A stretch of DNA of 38,287 bases from assembly GCA_020650975.1 (NCBI GenBank), contig JAIPMN010020036.1, forward strand, positions 1 through 38,287. Direction: 5' to 3'. The stretch comes from Apostichopus californicus (taxonomy: Eukaryota; Echinodermata; Holothuroidea; Aspidochirotida; Stichopodidae). How positions within the stretch are numbered: position 1 is the first letter of the stretch; every line of letters starts with the position of its first letter. This document shows, one piece after another, positions 20,137-30,479 of the stretch. The notes under the pieces were generated by a model that saw nothing but the letters and a program-made list of their open reading frames with translations, was not told where the DNA came from and did not search any database. Position numbers and translations under genes: made by a program.

Positions 20137-22416
20137 CTGCAAAGAAGGAAAGTGAAACCGATTGGAACACTGAAGATCGAGCAAACTTCTATCAATCACT
20201 ATATCCAATAACCAATATCATGAATCAGTCAATGAGCTAATCTATCAATCATTGACCAATCATTTCAATCTAACAGATATTTATTACAAGCAATTCAAAT
20301 CCATCAATGAATTAAATATTTGTAAAGAATAACCTGACAAATTTGACCAATCAGTCTATATCTATACCAATCACTTTAAATTCAATTATTGAGTTTGTGA
20401 TGAGTATAGATAGACTGTGTTGTATTACGACTTTTGATTACAACATGAATAATACACAGTGCTAGTTTCATAATAGATTACTTACATGATAGGTACTCAT
20501 TTAAAATTACGTACCATCTACCAATTACATGCAATAATTAGTCAATAAAGTCATTGCGATACACAACATCGTTTTTAATGTGTTTTCCTTGTAATTCTGA
20601 AGCTATATGATTTGTAGAGTTTCCATACCACCATAACTGAGGCTCAAGGTGAAATCTACCATACATAATTATACTTTACTGTACCTTCAGTTGATGAGAA
20701 ACCATCCTGTTATACAACATTATAAGCTTTAAAATAATTCCTTTTTTTTTTTCATTTGTTAACAAGCCTGATGGTATTGAGAAATTAGGTATACTTTAGC
20801 AAAGTTTCTTAATTGTCTATTTGTGATATTCACTATAATTATTAGTATTGCCATTTTCCATTTATATCACTAAATGGTAAACAATGGTATATCAGAACCT
20901 TTTACAGTTTCAATGGAGCGTTCTAATTTCATTCTCCATTTGCCGTGTCTATCCCTTCTGATTAGTTACTAAAATGTCAAGAAAAATAAAAAAACCAAAT
21001 GTTACTAGCCCACATATAGGCCTACACAAAATAACAATGATCTTGCATGGCCACTCAATTACTGATTAACGCTAAACTTTACCAAACATAGAAAAATAAG
21101 AGCATCTCTGTTACAATTTGTGCCCATTTTGCATCTTAATTTGGGAGTGCAGTGAAACAACAAGTCTAACGTTCACTAAAAGCTGTAATAATAGCTAAAT
21201 TGGTAGACAGATCCAATACAAGATTTCTCTTGTGAGAAATTTGGCAAGAGTCCAAGGTAACTGTCAGTCAGTCCTACGTACTTGGTGCTATTCCAGCGTA
21301 TCAACCATGAAGCATCTGGAAAATCCTTTCGACATATATTCGACGTATATCACATATTCAAGCCTAAAAACAAAAATTATGATATCAAGACTAAACTTCT
21401 ACTTAATGTCATCCATCAGGAGGTACCAATTGTTTACCCTCATCCATTTCAATGTATAATCCCATGAATATAACACCCACTGTACAAAGACAATATCAGA
21501 ACAACGAATTGAGGGTACAAACGTTCCTTTAAATATAGCCACACGATCTTGTCATGTCAATATGATGCCAACCTAATTTACAAAGATCAATCCTCTCAGA
21601 CTAAAAGCTTAAGGACATATCATCTACATTTTCAGTATTTATGTAGCAGTTGAGAATTTGGTCTTTAAAAATAATCTGGTTCCTGTGTACGCAAACTGCT
21701 TTCTTGCACAATTTGCTTGGATAGCATTTTTCTATGCGATACCAGATAGAATAAACAGAACCTTTTGTTTGACTAACGTTAGATGCCAAATAGTGGCAAC
21801 ACTATTAAGTAATAACTAATGCTCGTCTCTCAATTCTGCCAGTCATGATGAAAGAACATGGGATATGTTTTACACTGTTCAGACAAAAACGTTTCACACA
21901 GTGCATCTGTCTCTGGTTGTACTTGCTTGAAACTGAAACCAACATTTCCTGTCATGTCTACTTCAACATAAACTACTACAGACTTTATCATGTAACTATG
22001 ACAAACCAGCACAAGATCCTCTCTTATGACTGAACTTTAAGAAAAGCTCAATGACATATGTCCAACACCTTATGCCTCGTGCCATGAACACAATTGAAAT
22101 ATTACAAGTTGGTTCTATTAAACTATTTAACGACAAGTTATGATTTTGTCTAACCTGGACAAGTAACCACAGAAGTTGCCTGAGATGAATCTGTGCATGT
22201 ACAAGTTGAATATTTGTCTATACCCTTCAATCGACGACGACTGGAACTGGCCTCGAAAGAAAGGCAGACTAAGCTTAAGATTAACCGAGAGCTCAGGGTA
22301 CCAACTCACGAGATCTGGGTGGAATTCTCCATTAGCAACATTAAGTGATATTCGATGATATGAATCCTGAGATGTAAGCCCTAACCAAATAGACACTACT
22401 CTTTTTCCAAATGTGT

Positions 22417-22447
22417 GGGGGGGGACATTTGATATTGTGTCCCCCCC
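22417..22447. repeat. G/C-run hairpin
   Basis: A run of seven to eight G plus ACA pairs with TGT plus seven C across a loop of about ten bases (TTTGATATTG). Its surrounding sequence (GGATTGACGCCCACG) resembles the ends of interspersed repeats. Confidence 0.7.
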
Positions 22448-23483
22448 TGGATTGACGCCCACGGGCATAAGATAACACAAAACAGTCTGTATGAATCAGG
22501 CATGCATCCCTCTTACTTCCATCCCATTGAACATTGCTTAAGTAGTAACTGCAATGTTCCAAATTAAAAAACAATCAGAAACCAGATTACCAACAGGCAT
22601 AGTGATTCTTTGTTTAAATTAAAATGAGGATATTTAACATAACCTGCATGCTAGGTTCTTGTATGTCATATTGGTGGATCTGCATACCAAGCATGAAATA
22701 CAAGAGTACATCCAAGTTTTTCTTTTGCAGTTAAGTCTGATTACAAGGTCTGCAGACCTTGACCTCTATCAACCTTAAATTACCTTTGACCGCAAAAACT
22801 ATTTAGTTGTTTACTCAATACTATAGTGAATACCCATCACAGTTGATTACTTTTAAACTAGGCTATTAATGGTTTTTACCAGGAGGGTTTGATCCACCTC
22901 AAAGTGGGAAAACCTCAAAATTCTTGAAATATACTTAATTGCACATTATACATTTAAGTCATTGCCGACATGTATGTATAAGAACTCCCTAAAATGATCC
23001 CAAAAAATAACATAATAAAATTAAGTTGCCAGCTACAGCTAGAAAAGTTTTCAAACTTTGACCTCTGTTGACTTCAAATGACATTGACCTCCACCAACTT
23101 CAATAGCATGATTGTATTAAATTTATAAGGTGCAAGTACATACCACATATTACGACCATCCACCCGATACTTATTGGGTTATTGTGTTTCTAAGCTAGAC
23201 AAAGCTTCTCACAATAACAACTCCACACAGTACTACACACACACTATCATTATCGCATAGATTCCCTTTGCCTTTTGACAAGGAATCAGTATCCCAAGCA
23301 GCAAACACTGGAACCAGTTAACAGACGTTATTATTAAAGTAACATTTTAAGGAAAGTACAACATGGAAATAAAATCAAGGTACCATGCTTTGACTATGAA
23401 AAAACTCAAATTCAACGTGTTTCTGAAGAAAGAGTCATTTTGTTGTACAAAGTATGGCACACTATGGGAGCCAAAAATTAATA

Positions 23484-23546
23484 TCATTCACTTGAACTGT
23501 GAATGTGCAAGAAGGTGACAGTGTTCCAGACTCTGTGCTTAACATG
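23484..23546 (-). pseudogene. Decayed C-terminal fragment of a 6-Cys HYR exon
   Basis: On the minus strand this stretch reads TESGTLSPSCTFTVQVND, close to the C-terminal part of exon 7 (TDSGSLSTSCTFQVQVN). Upstream sequence loses the similarity within a few codons, and the position of the 5' splice site carries AT instead of GT after the phase-1 G. It sits in the middle of the 5.1-kb intron between exons 7 and 8. It is most likely the relic of another HYR exon copied or lost there. Confidence 0.6.
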
Positions 23547-25251
23547 TATCAATTTATTATACACTTAAAGCACCAGGCTAGCAGAAATTGTGCTTTTTAA
23601 ATACTTCCATGGAATGCATCTACTTCCAAATGCAACTTTGCAGGAAAACACTTATTACCATATGATACATGCAATAACTTGCTCTGTTAAACACAGGGAA
23701 CTGTTGCTTTCAGCAGGCAATATCCAGGCAAAACTACATCAAACTCATGTCAATGTTGTTTCTGCTGCAATGAATACAGCAGCTGGTATTAAACATTCTG
23801 CAAATCAGCAGGCTTGGTTAGCTAAAGAGATATAGAACCTACTTTGAAGTGTGAGTGGAAAGATTTACAAGTTTACAATCATGTCTAAAACCAAGTTAAC
23901 TAGTCGTTCTACTTAAAATAGAGTGATAAACTTCATCAAACCTCTCTTTATCATGACTTCAAAATTATCATCCTCGTTTCAATTGAATGCAGACCATTTG
24001 TCCTTCCTGTAATCAAAATAGAAGCTCTGTCGGCAATTTACACAATCACCGTTTCTGGAGAAATGTTACACTTGTTAAAAACAAAAATATGTGAGGGAAT
24101 ATCGTGCTCCCTCATATTTTTGCCAAGTTAATCTTGCACATTCTTCTTGCAAAGTGATAAATCTTTGACCTGATACTGCTTCTTAGCATGGTAATGTAAT
24201 GACCATCCCTACTGAGTTTTAATATCTATAATCCGCACATTGGTCTGCCTGTTGTTTAGTACCCCACACACACCTTTTATGCGCTTTCTCTTCAAAAGTA
24301 TGGAGCATTGCTGAGCAAGTTGAGCTCTAAAGGTAAGTAAGGTAACACCTTGACTTCCTGTTCAGTGATTTCGAGGTCAGGTAATAGCACAGGGTCTAGT
24401 GTAAACATGTGGAGTTTCAAAATTAATTTATTTTGTTAATAATGCTGAACACCGAGCAAACAGCCTGATCTGCAATGTTAATGTAGCCTTTACGGTGTTT
24501 CTCCCTTAAATGAGGATTAAGACCTACAGGCTTTTGGCTATAGACAGCATATATAGCCATGGCGGTTTTTAATACAGATCAGGCTTGGGTCCAGTTGATC
24601 ACCTAGATGGAGATACATACAGCAATGGATACAAAAGTTGTTGGGAAAGCTATAGGTTATGCTGTAGGATAGATTGAAAACATTAAAAAGTGATCCTGGA
24701 ATCTGTTTATTGGAACAAAGAGTCCAACTCAGTGCTCTGTCATCCTTTTGACTCAAACCGAGTCATCTTGCCTATAGAATAAACAAGTACAATGAAAAAC
24801 ATTCTCAAATAGCTTGGTATTTCAAGAGAAATGTTTTCTCTATAAGGTAGTTCATAGGTCTCCTGTTTATGTTCATCATCCATAACCTGAAACAAATTCA
24901 AAACAACAATACAACAAAGTATATATTCCTAAGATTTACAGCTTGAGAGAAAATTAGATTTAAATGACTCCAGTGACCCAATTTTTCAATGGTAGAAACT
25001 TGGATGCGACTTCACAGATTTACACTGCTTCCAGAGATCAAATCTTGGTTGAACTGCAAGACTGTATAATACGACTACAAACAGGTTCCAAGTCCTTCAA
25101 ACTCTATTAAAAATGGTACTACTTTGGTCCACTCTTCGTACCAAAATTGGCTAATTCACAGATCAAGAGTACGCCACTTGAAGTAAAATAATGAGTGCAT
25201 TTGACCTTTGAATTGATTCATTAGTTGCTAGCACTGATGATTCTAATTTAC

Positions 25252-25494
25252 AATTCACTTGCACTTGGAATGTGCAAGATGTTGATAATGATCCACTGTC
25301 TGTGCAAAAACATGTAACATCTGTGCTCCCTACAGGAAATGTTGTACCGCTAGGCAGTGTGCAACTAGAAGTTAAAGCACCATCTTGTGTATCCGTGCAA
25401 ACTGGCAAGGGATAGAATGCACTAGCTGAACCACTGCTAGGAGGTGCATTGACAGTCACATCTGGACAGCTTTGGAAAGTTGGAGCAGTGTTAG
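25252..25494 (-). CDS. Exon 7: divergent 6-Cys HYR module
   Basis: The exon is 243 bp, 81 codons, phase 1-1, acceptor AATTGCTGTAG, donor GTAAATTA. It reads ANTAPTFQSCPDVTV, a Ser/Pro stretch NAPPSSGSASAFYP, then PVCTD, TSSC, FPVGSTDVTCFC, LSTSC, and closes FQVQVN. The six cysteines fall in the same register as those of arrays A and B, but it is about 8 residues longer and clearly older. It therefore shows what the ancestral 6-Cys HYR looked like before the arrays expanded. It follows array B directly in gene order. Confidence 0.85.
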
Positions 25495-26624
25495 CTACAG
25501 CAATTTAAGCAAATAAAATGAAAACGATCAATAATATTGTTCTCATGGTTCCTTAAGTCAGGAATTTTATCTCCAAGAGCCCTGTGTAATGGTGTGCTCT
25601 GTATCCACTGAAATCAAACAAACTATGAAAGAGAATCAAATGTCCTTCAGTAACCCTCAAATGTGGATTGCAACATGTAACAGGTTATTTTTTTTTGTAC
25701 TCAATGCAGACTGTCAATCTGACCTAAATGTTTGTATCACATATTCATCTTACATTCTAAACAAAGAATTAACTATTAAGATTGATGTTTGACTACAGAA
25801 ATAAATAACAGATACATTGTTTTTTCACTTGACTTCATTAAGCTGCAACTGTGAAAGAAACAATGTCAATAAATGAAAATACTACCATAAATAGTATGTT
25901 CTTGTCCTGTCTCACTGCAAGCAGTATACCCATTCAGCCAAATTGTTCTCTTTCTGCACAATATGCTAAATACATATAAATTTCTTATTTACAATTTAAG
26001 AAAGGTAAAATACAGTTTGACCTCAAATTGAAACATATATTTTTACAACTAAAGCTCATTAAGAATTGGTAGGCAACTCGTAGTCTTAGCCTTTGCTGAT
26101 ACTCCAAGTTCTGTTCTCTAATAGTAACTTTTGTGAGTGTAACCAAACCAAATGTATTTTGATATTCTCTTTTTTGACTAATTTATTTTTTATCTATGTG
26201 TTTTTTTTTGGGGGGGGGGGATGAGAGAGGAGGTGTTTCTTTATTTTCTTATTTGAAATAAAACTGAAGCCAAATTGATTACACCTTTATCCGATTTCAG
26301 GATGAATTCTTCATATTAAATCGATTACTAATAGCTTTGATAATGCTATGTGTTAAAACAATGCTTCCAATGAAAAAAAAAGACAAAAATATCATCCAAT
26401 AAGTGAAAAAGTCTAAATGAGTTTTGCTTACTTTAGGCATACTATTAGAGAAGGTTTTTCATTTAATCTCTGACGATTGTGGTACTACATGATCAAGTCA
26501 TGTTAACTTAAGACCATCGCGCACTGCCCGACTTGATCAACCAGACTGTCGTCACATAGGAAATGGTGGATAGTCTGGCAGTGTGGCTAAGACTACAACT
26601 GATCAAGAGTAGTGGGGGAGATTT
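25495..26624. other. Intron 6/7 outside array B
   Basis: No exon seen. It has a T/G homopolymer junction near 26200-26220 and an imperfect inverted repeat near 26489-26610 (AGACCATCGCGCACTGCC against the inverse of GGCAGTGTGGCTAAGAC), which stops about 15 bases before the array B edge. Confidence 0.5.
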
Positions 26625-26870
26625 ATGCATAAAGCCTCAATTAGTATTCTAGTATTAGTAAGAAGATTGTGCTTCCATCTCAACGAATAGATCTGTATAA
26701 ACAAGATATAAGAACAAATGAAATTTATAATTGGATATAACCCCAATAGTTTCACAGTGTTTAACCATGTGACCAATGATCCCCAATGTCCTCAACTAAT
26801 TCCCTTGACTAAAGAAGACAAAATGAAATTCAATGAGATTATATGTCACCCAAGTCTTGTATATTCTTAC

Positions 26871-27092
26871 CTACAAACACATTGAAGGTACAGACATCTG
26901 ATGAGCCAAGATTATCTGAGCAAACACATGTAACAGCAGTAGTAGTTCCTGCTTGGAAATTGCTTCCAGCTGGAGGGTTGCAATTGACTGCTAGAGCACC
27001 TTGTTCAGCATCATTACAAGTGGGGGATGTTGTGAAACTGTTGACAGTGCCAACTGGACAACCAGAAAGCATAGGTGCAGTGTTTGCTGTTG
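26871..27092 (-). CDS. Exon 6: 6-Cys HYR module (array B)
   Basis: The exon is 222 bp, 74 codons, phase 1-1, acceptor TTCATTCAG, donor GTAAGAAT. It ends SSDVCTFNVFVG, the subtype of exons 20 and 21 in array A, and the downstream intron matches that of exon 20 almost base for base. SNF replaces STF in the variable loop. On its 5' side the intron is cut short after about 25 bp and runs into the truncated copy at 27138-27231. It is the last intact copy of array B before exon 7. Confidence 0.85.
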
Positions 27093-27137
27093 CTGAATGA
27101 ACCAAAGAAAACCACAAAATAAAATATATATAGATTA

Positions 27138-27231
27138 TCTTGTTCAGCATCATTACAAGTAGAGGATGTTGTGAAACTGTTAACAGTGCCAACTGGACAA
27201 CCAGAAAGCATAGGTGCAGTGTTTGCTGTTG
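27138..27231 (-). pseudogene. Truncated, splice-dead copy of the 6-Cys HYR exon
   Basis: This stretch matches the 5' half of the 6-Cys HYR exons (ANTAPMLSGCP through CNDAEQ) and then stops matching, running into A/T-rich sequence shortly before exon 6. Two things are broken. The acceptor CAG of the other copies is CAT here, and the exon has lost its second half with the last four cysteines and the donor site. It can be read as the product of an unequal crossover or internal deletion in array B. I leave it out of the transcript. An alternative upstream acceptor is not evident. Confidence 0.75.
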
Positions 27232-27618
27232 ATGAATGAACCAAAGAAAACAACAACTTGAAGAAATATAAAATATATGAGATCATTTGATTTAGAAGTA
27301 TAAAGCAGTTTATTTTCTGAATTCAATTGATTTTTTTAGAGTATTAATTTGAAATTCATGCATAAAGACCTAAAGTAGTATTCTAGATTTAATTATAAGT
27401 AGTGCTCTTGCTTCAACATTGAGAATCTAGCTGGATAAAAGTATAAGAAGAAATGACATTTATAACTGGATATCACTCCAAAAGTTACATAGTGCGTCAA
27501 TAAGGTGCAATGCTGCCTAAAGTCCTCAAATATTTCATTTGACTAAATTACAGAAAACAAAAAAGACAAAATGAAATTCAATGAGATTATATGTCACCCA
27601 AGTCTTGTATATTCTTAC

Positions 27619-27837
27619 CTACAAACACAATGAAGGTACAGACATCTGATAAACCAAGATTATCTGAGCATGAGCATGTAACAGTATTAGTTCCTGATTG
27701 GAATGTTGTTCCAGCTGGAGGGTTGCAAGTGACTGCTAGATTACCTTGTTCAGCATCATTACAAGTAGGGGATGTTGTGAAACTGTTGACAGTGCCAACT
27801 GGACAACCAGAAAGCATAGGTGCGGTGTTTGCTGGTT
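27619..27837 (-). CDS. Exon 5: 6-Cys HYR module (array B)
   Basis: The exon is 219 bp, 73 codons, phase 1-1, acceptor GGTACATTCAG, donor GTAAGAAT. Unlike most copies it opens with E-P-A-N-T-A-P, because the first bases are AA rather than CA (join G+AA gives Glu). The variable region reads AVTC, TTFQSGTNTVTCSC, and the ending is FIVFVG. All six cysteines are present. The TNTVTCSC stretch is shared with exon 3. Confidence 0.85.
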
Positions 27838-28223
27838 CTGAATGTACCAAAGAAAACCACAACTTGAAGAAATATTAAATATATGAGATTATTTAATTTA
27901 GTAGTAGAAAGCAATTTTATTTTCTGAATTCCACTGTAGTATTTTTAGAGTATCAATTTGAAATTCATGCATGAAGGCCGAGATTAGTATTCTATATTTA
28001 ATTATAAGTAGTGCTTTTGTTTCAACATTGAGAATCTGGATAAAAGTATAAGAAGAAATGACATTTATAACTGGATATAACTAGAAAAGTTACATAGTGC
28101 GTATACAAGGTGCAATGCTGCCTAAAGTCCTCAACTAATTCATTTGACTCTACAGAAAACAAAAGAACACGAAAAGAACTTCAATGAGATTATATGTCTC
28201 ACAAGTCTTGTATTTATTCTTAC

Positions 28224-28439
28224 CCACAACACTGAAGGTACAGACATCTGATGAGCCAAGATTATCTGAGCAAAGGCATACAACATTGGTACCTCCTGTT
28301 TGGAAATTGCTTCCAGCTGGAGGGTTGCAAAAGACTGCTAGAGTACCTTGCTCAGCATCATTACAAGTAGGGGATGTTGTGAAACTGTTGACAGTGCCAA
28401 CTGGACAACCAGAAAGCATAGGTGCAGTGTTTACTGTTG
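28224..28439 (-). CDS. Exon 4: 6-Cys HYR module (array B, two short deletions)
   Basis: The exon is 216 bp, 72 codons, phase 1-1, acceptor TTCATTCAG, donor GTAAGAAT. It lost one codon at the end (FSVVG where others have FSVFVG) and one in the variable region, which reads SNFQTGGTNVVCLC. It also has TVNTAP for TANTAP and AVFC like exon 22. All losses are whole codons and the six cysteines stay, which suggests the module is still under constraint. The final strand is shortened by one residue. Confidence 0.84.
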
Positions 28440-28811
28440 CTGAATGAACCAAAGAAAACCACAACTTGAAGAAATATAAAATATATGAAATTATTCGATT
28501 TTAAAAAGTAGAAAGCAATCTTAGTTTCTGAATTCCACAATTGTATTTTTAGAGTACTAAATTCATGCATAAAGGCCTAAATTAGTGTTCTAGATTTAAT
28601 TATAAGTAGTGCTTTTGTTTCAACATTGAGAATCTGGATAAAAGTATAAGAAGAAATGGCATTTATAACTCCAAACTTTACATAGTGTGTCACCAATGAC
28701 AAATGTTGCCTAATGTCCTCATCTAATTACCTCGGATCTACATATAATCAAAGAAGACAAAATGAAATTCAATGAGATTATATGTCATGCAAGACTTGTA
28801 TTTATTCTTAC

Positions 28812-29024
28812 CTACAAACACACTGAAGGTACAGACATCTGATGAGCCAAGATTACCAGAGCATGAGCATGTAACAGTATTAGTTCCTGCTGGGAAAGTG
28901 CTTCCAGCTGGAGGGTTGCAAGTGACTGCTAGAGTACCTTGTTCAGCATCATTACAAGTAGGGGATGTTGTGAAACTGTTAACAGTGCCAACTGGACAAC
29001 CAGAAAGCATAGTTGTTGTTATAT
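28812..29024 (-). CDS. Exon 3: 6-Cys HYR module with a replaced 5' edge (array B)
   Basis: The exon is 213 bp, 71 codons, phase 1-1 with donor GTAAGAAT. This is the 5'-most array copy, and its start is unlike all others. The repeat homology ends inside the exon at the MLSGCP codons, and upstream sequence is unrelated. A new acceptor, TTTGTCACTAG, is followed by ATATAACAACAACT, giving D-I-T-T-T-M-L-S-G-C-P after joining G+AT. Phase 1 is kept and six cysteines remain. If this acceptor is not used the copy would be dead. The phase match argues it is functional. Confidence 0.72.
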
Positions 29025-29099
29025 CTAGTGACAAAAGATTAAGATATATTGACAATCATGTGAAAGGTCCTGAAGAAAGGGATAGGCTCGTCAAGAGTG

Positions 29100-29900
29100 A
29101 TTCTGCTGATTGTGGGATGATACAGCAAGCAGGAGAAAAAATGTTCACAGTTGATTTTATTTTCACATTATCTTTTAACTATAAGTCACTTACTGACAGG
29201 ATAGAGAGTCTCCAATATAATCACATAGATACAAATTTTATCATAAATGCAAGCATACTGTACAGTCATTCACTGACAGGATGATGGGTACCCCATTTAA
29301 AGATGAATGTTTCCTAATTCATCAATGCAATTATACGTTGTTAACTGACAACATGCTGAGTACAGTATCTTTAATACATCAATGCAAGCATATATCATTA
29401 ACTGACAGGTTGAAGAGTAAGTAACTATATGACAGATTTATGATGTTTTAACCCCTCAATGGCAGAAGAATGCAGTTATCATTTACTTACAGGATGATGA
29501 GTACCCAAGTAACAGATGAATATGTTAATGTTACTCATCAAAAGTGCCCAATAATGATGGATGTGTTTTTAGCACATCAATACAAGCAGGTATTTTCATT
29601 AACTGACACGATGATGAACTTTACATTAAATTAGATACAGCAAGGTACTTAACTCATCAAAAGAACCCACATAAATAATGGATATACGCATGTGGGTTTA
29701 GCTCTTCAATCCAAGGATATTGGATGATAAGTACCTAATTGAAACGTATATGTGTTGTTTTAACTCATCAAAAGTACCCAATTAGATGATTGATATATGG
29801 TTTTAGCTCACCAATGCAAGCAGATATATATTTAACTGACTGGATGATGGATACCCAATTAAATGATGGGTATTTGTAGTTTTAGCTCATCAATGGAAGC
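29100..29900 (+). repeat. Diverged minisatellite, ~80-130-bp spacing
   Basis: The motif AACTGACAGGATGATGAGTACCC, with changes, recurs near 29190, 29272, 29400, 29483, 29600, 29719 and 29833. It alternates with TTTAGCTCATCAATGCAAGCA. Another copy (TTAATTGACAGGATGATGAG) follows at about 30430, after the inserted element. Confidence 0.8.
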
Positions 29901-29901
29901 A

Positions 29902-30414
29902 TAGGGTTGGAAAACCTTGTTTATTTCTTGCTGATACTTTGCTAGTACTGGCGATTTCCCACCATTATTCGTGAAGCAGTCAAGGGAGGTCACATGCTCA
30001 TGCAAGGAAAAAGGCATAACTTAGGGCTGCCTTAATGCCCTGCAATGGCAAGGGGTGGCCCAGGTGTAAAATGCCTGGAAAAATAGAGCATTTTCACACC
30101 TTTTCAAGTTCAAAATTTAAGTGTAACTAATGTTCACCATAACAAGTTTTGCACAAGTTGGCTTACTGTAAAACTGAAAGGCCACCTTCAAAAATCAGTC
30201 TGAAGCATTTTGTATGGTCTGTTGTCTATGATGGAGATGTGACAAAATGTCTAAATGATATGTTTTTTTAATCATTGTTTAAAATAGCTCTATGCCTCTT
30301 CTTTTTATAATTATAATAATTCATTTTCTTGTGTGTGTGTTCGGGAATTTCGCCTGATAGGACAGCAAATGTATTGTGAGCCTGGTTGGATGGTTGCACG
30401 GTTTTCCAACCCTG
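29902..30414. mobile_element. 513-bp terminal-inverted-repeat element (hAT-like MITE)
   Basis: The left end TAGGGTTGGAAAACC and the right end GGTTTTCCAACCCTG are inverse copies over 14-15 bases. The element sits inside the minisatellite, whose motif resumes right after it. The flanking 8-mers TGGAAGCA and TGCTACCA agree at only 5 of 8 positions, so a target duplication is uncertain. No transposase frame is present. The YAGGGTTGG terminus is hAT-like. Confidence 0.7.
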
Positions 30415-30479
30415 TGCTACCATAGATCATTAATTGACAGGATGATGAGATGACATCAAAGAAAGCAAAATCAAAAGTA

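Larger units (their letters stand above)
20137..25251. other. Largest intron (7/8), 5.1 kb
   Basis: Apart from the HYR relic at 23484-23546 and a G/C hairpin at 22417-22447, I see no exon or named repeat. The plus-strand 81-codon frame at 23590-23835 and the frames near 21.2, 21.8 and 22.2 kb have no domain, and no splice partner is obvious. Confidence 0.5.
26625..29012 (-). repeat. Tandem array B: four full units and one truncated unit
   Basis: The same exon-intron unit as array A recurs here, with exon left edges at 26871, 27619, 28224 and 28812. The larger first spacing (748 bp) contains the truncated copy at 27138-27231. The left edge near 26625 falls inside the repeat intron (ATGCATAAAGCCTC), and the right edge near 29012 falls inside exon 3. 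The array is about 23.6 kb from array A. Confidence 0.9.

Noticed and set aside
23590-23835. Plus-strand frame of 81 codons
   Set aside because: No recognised domain or splice partner. It lies in the large intron beside the HYR relic.
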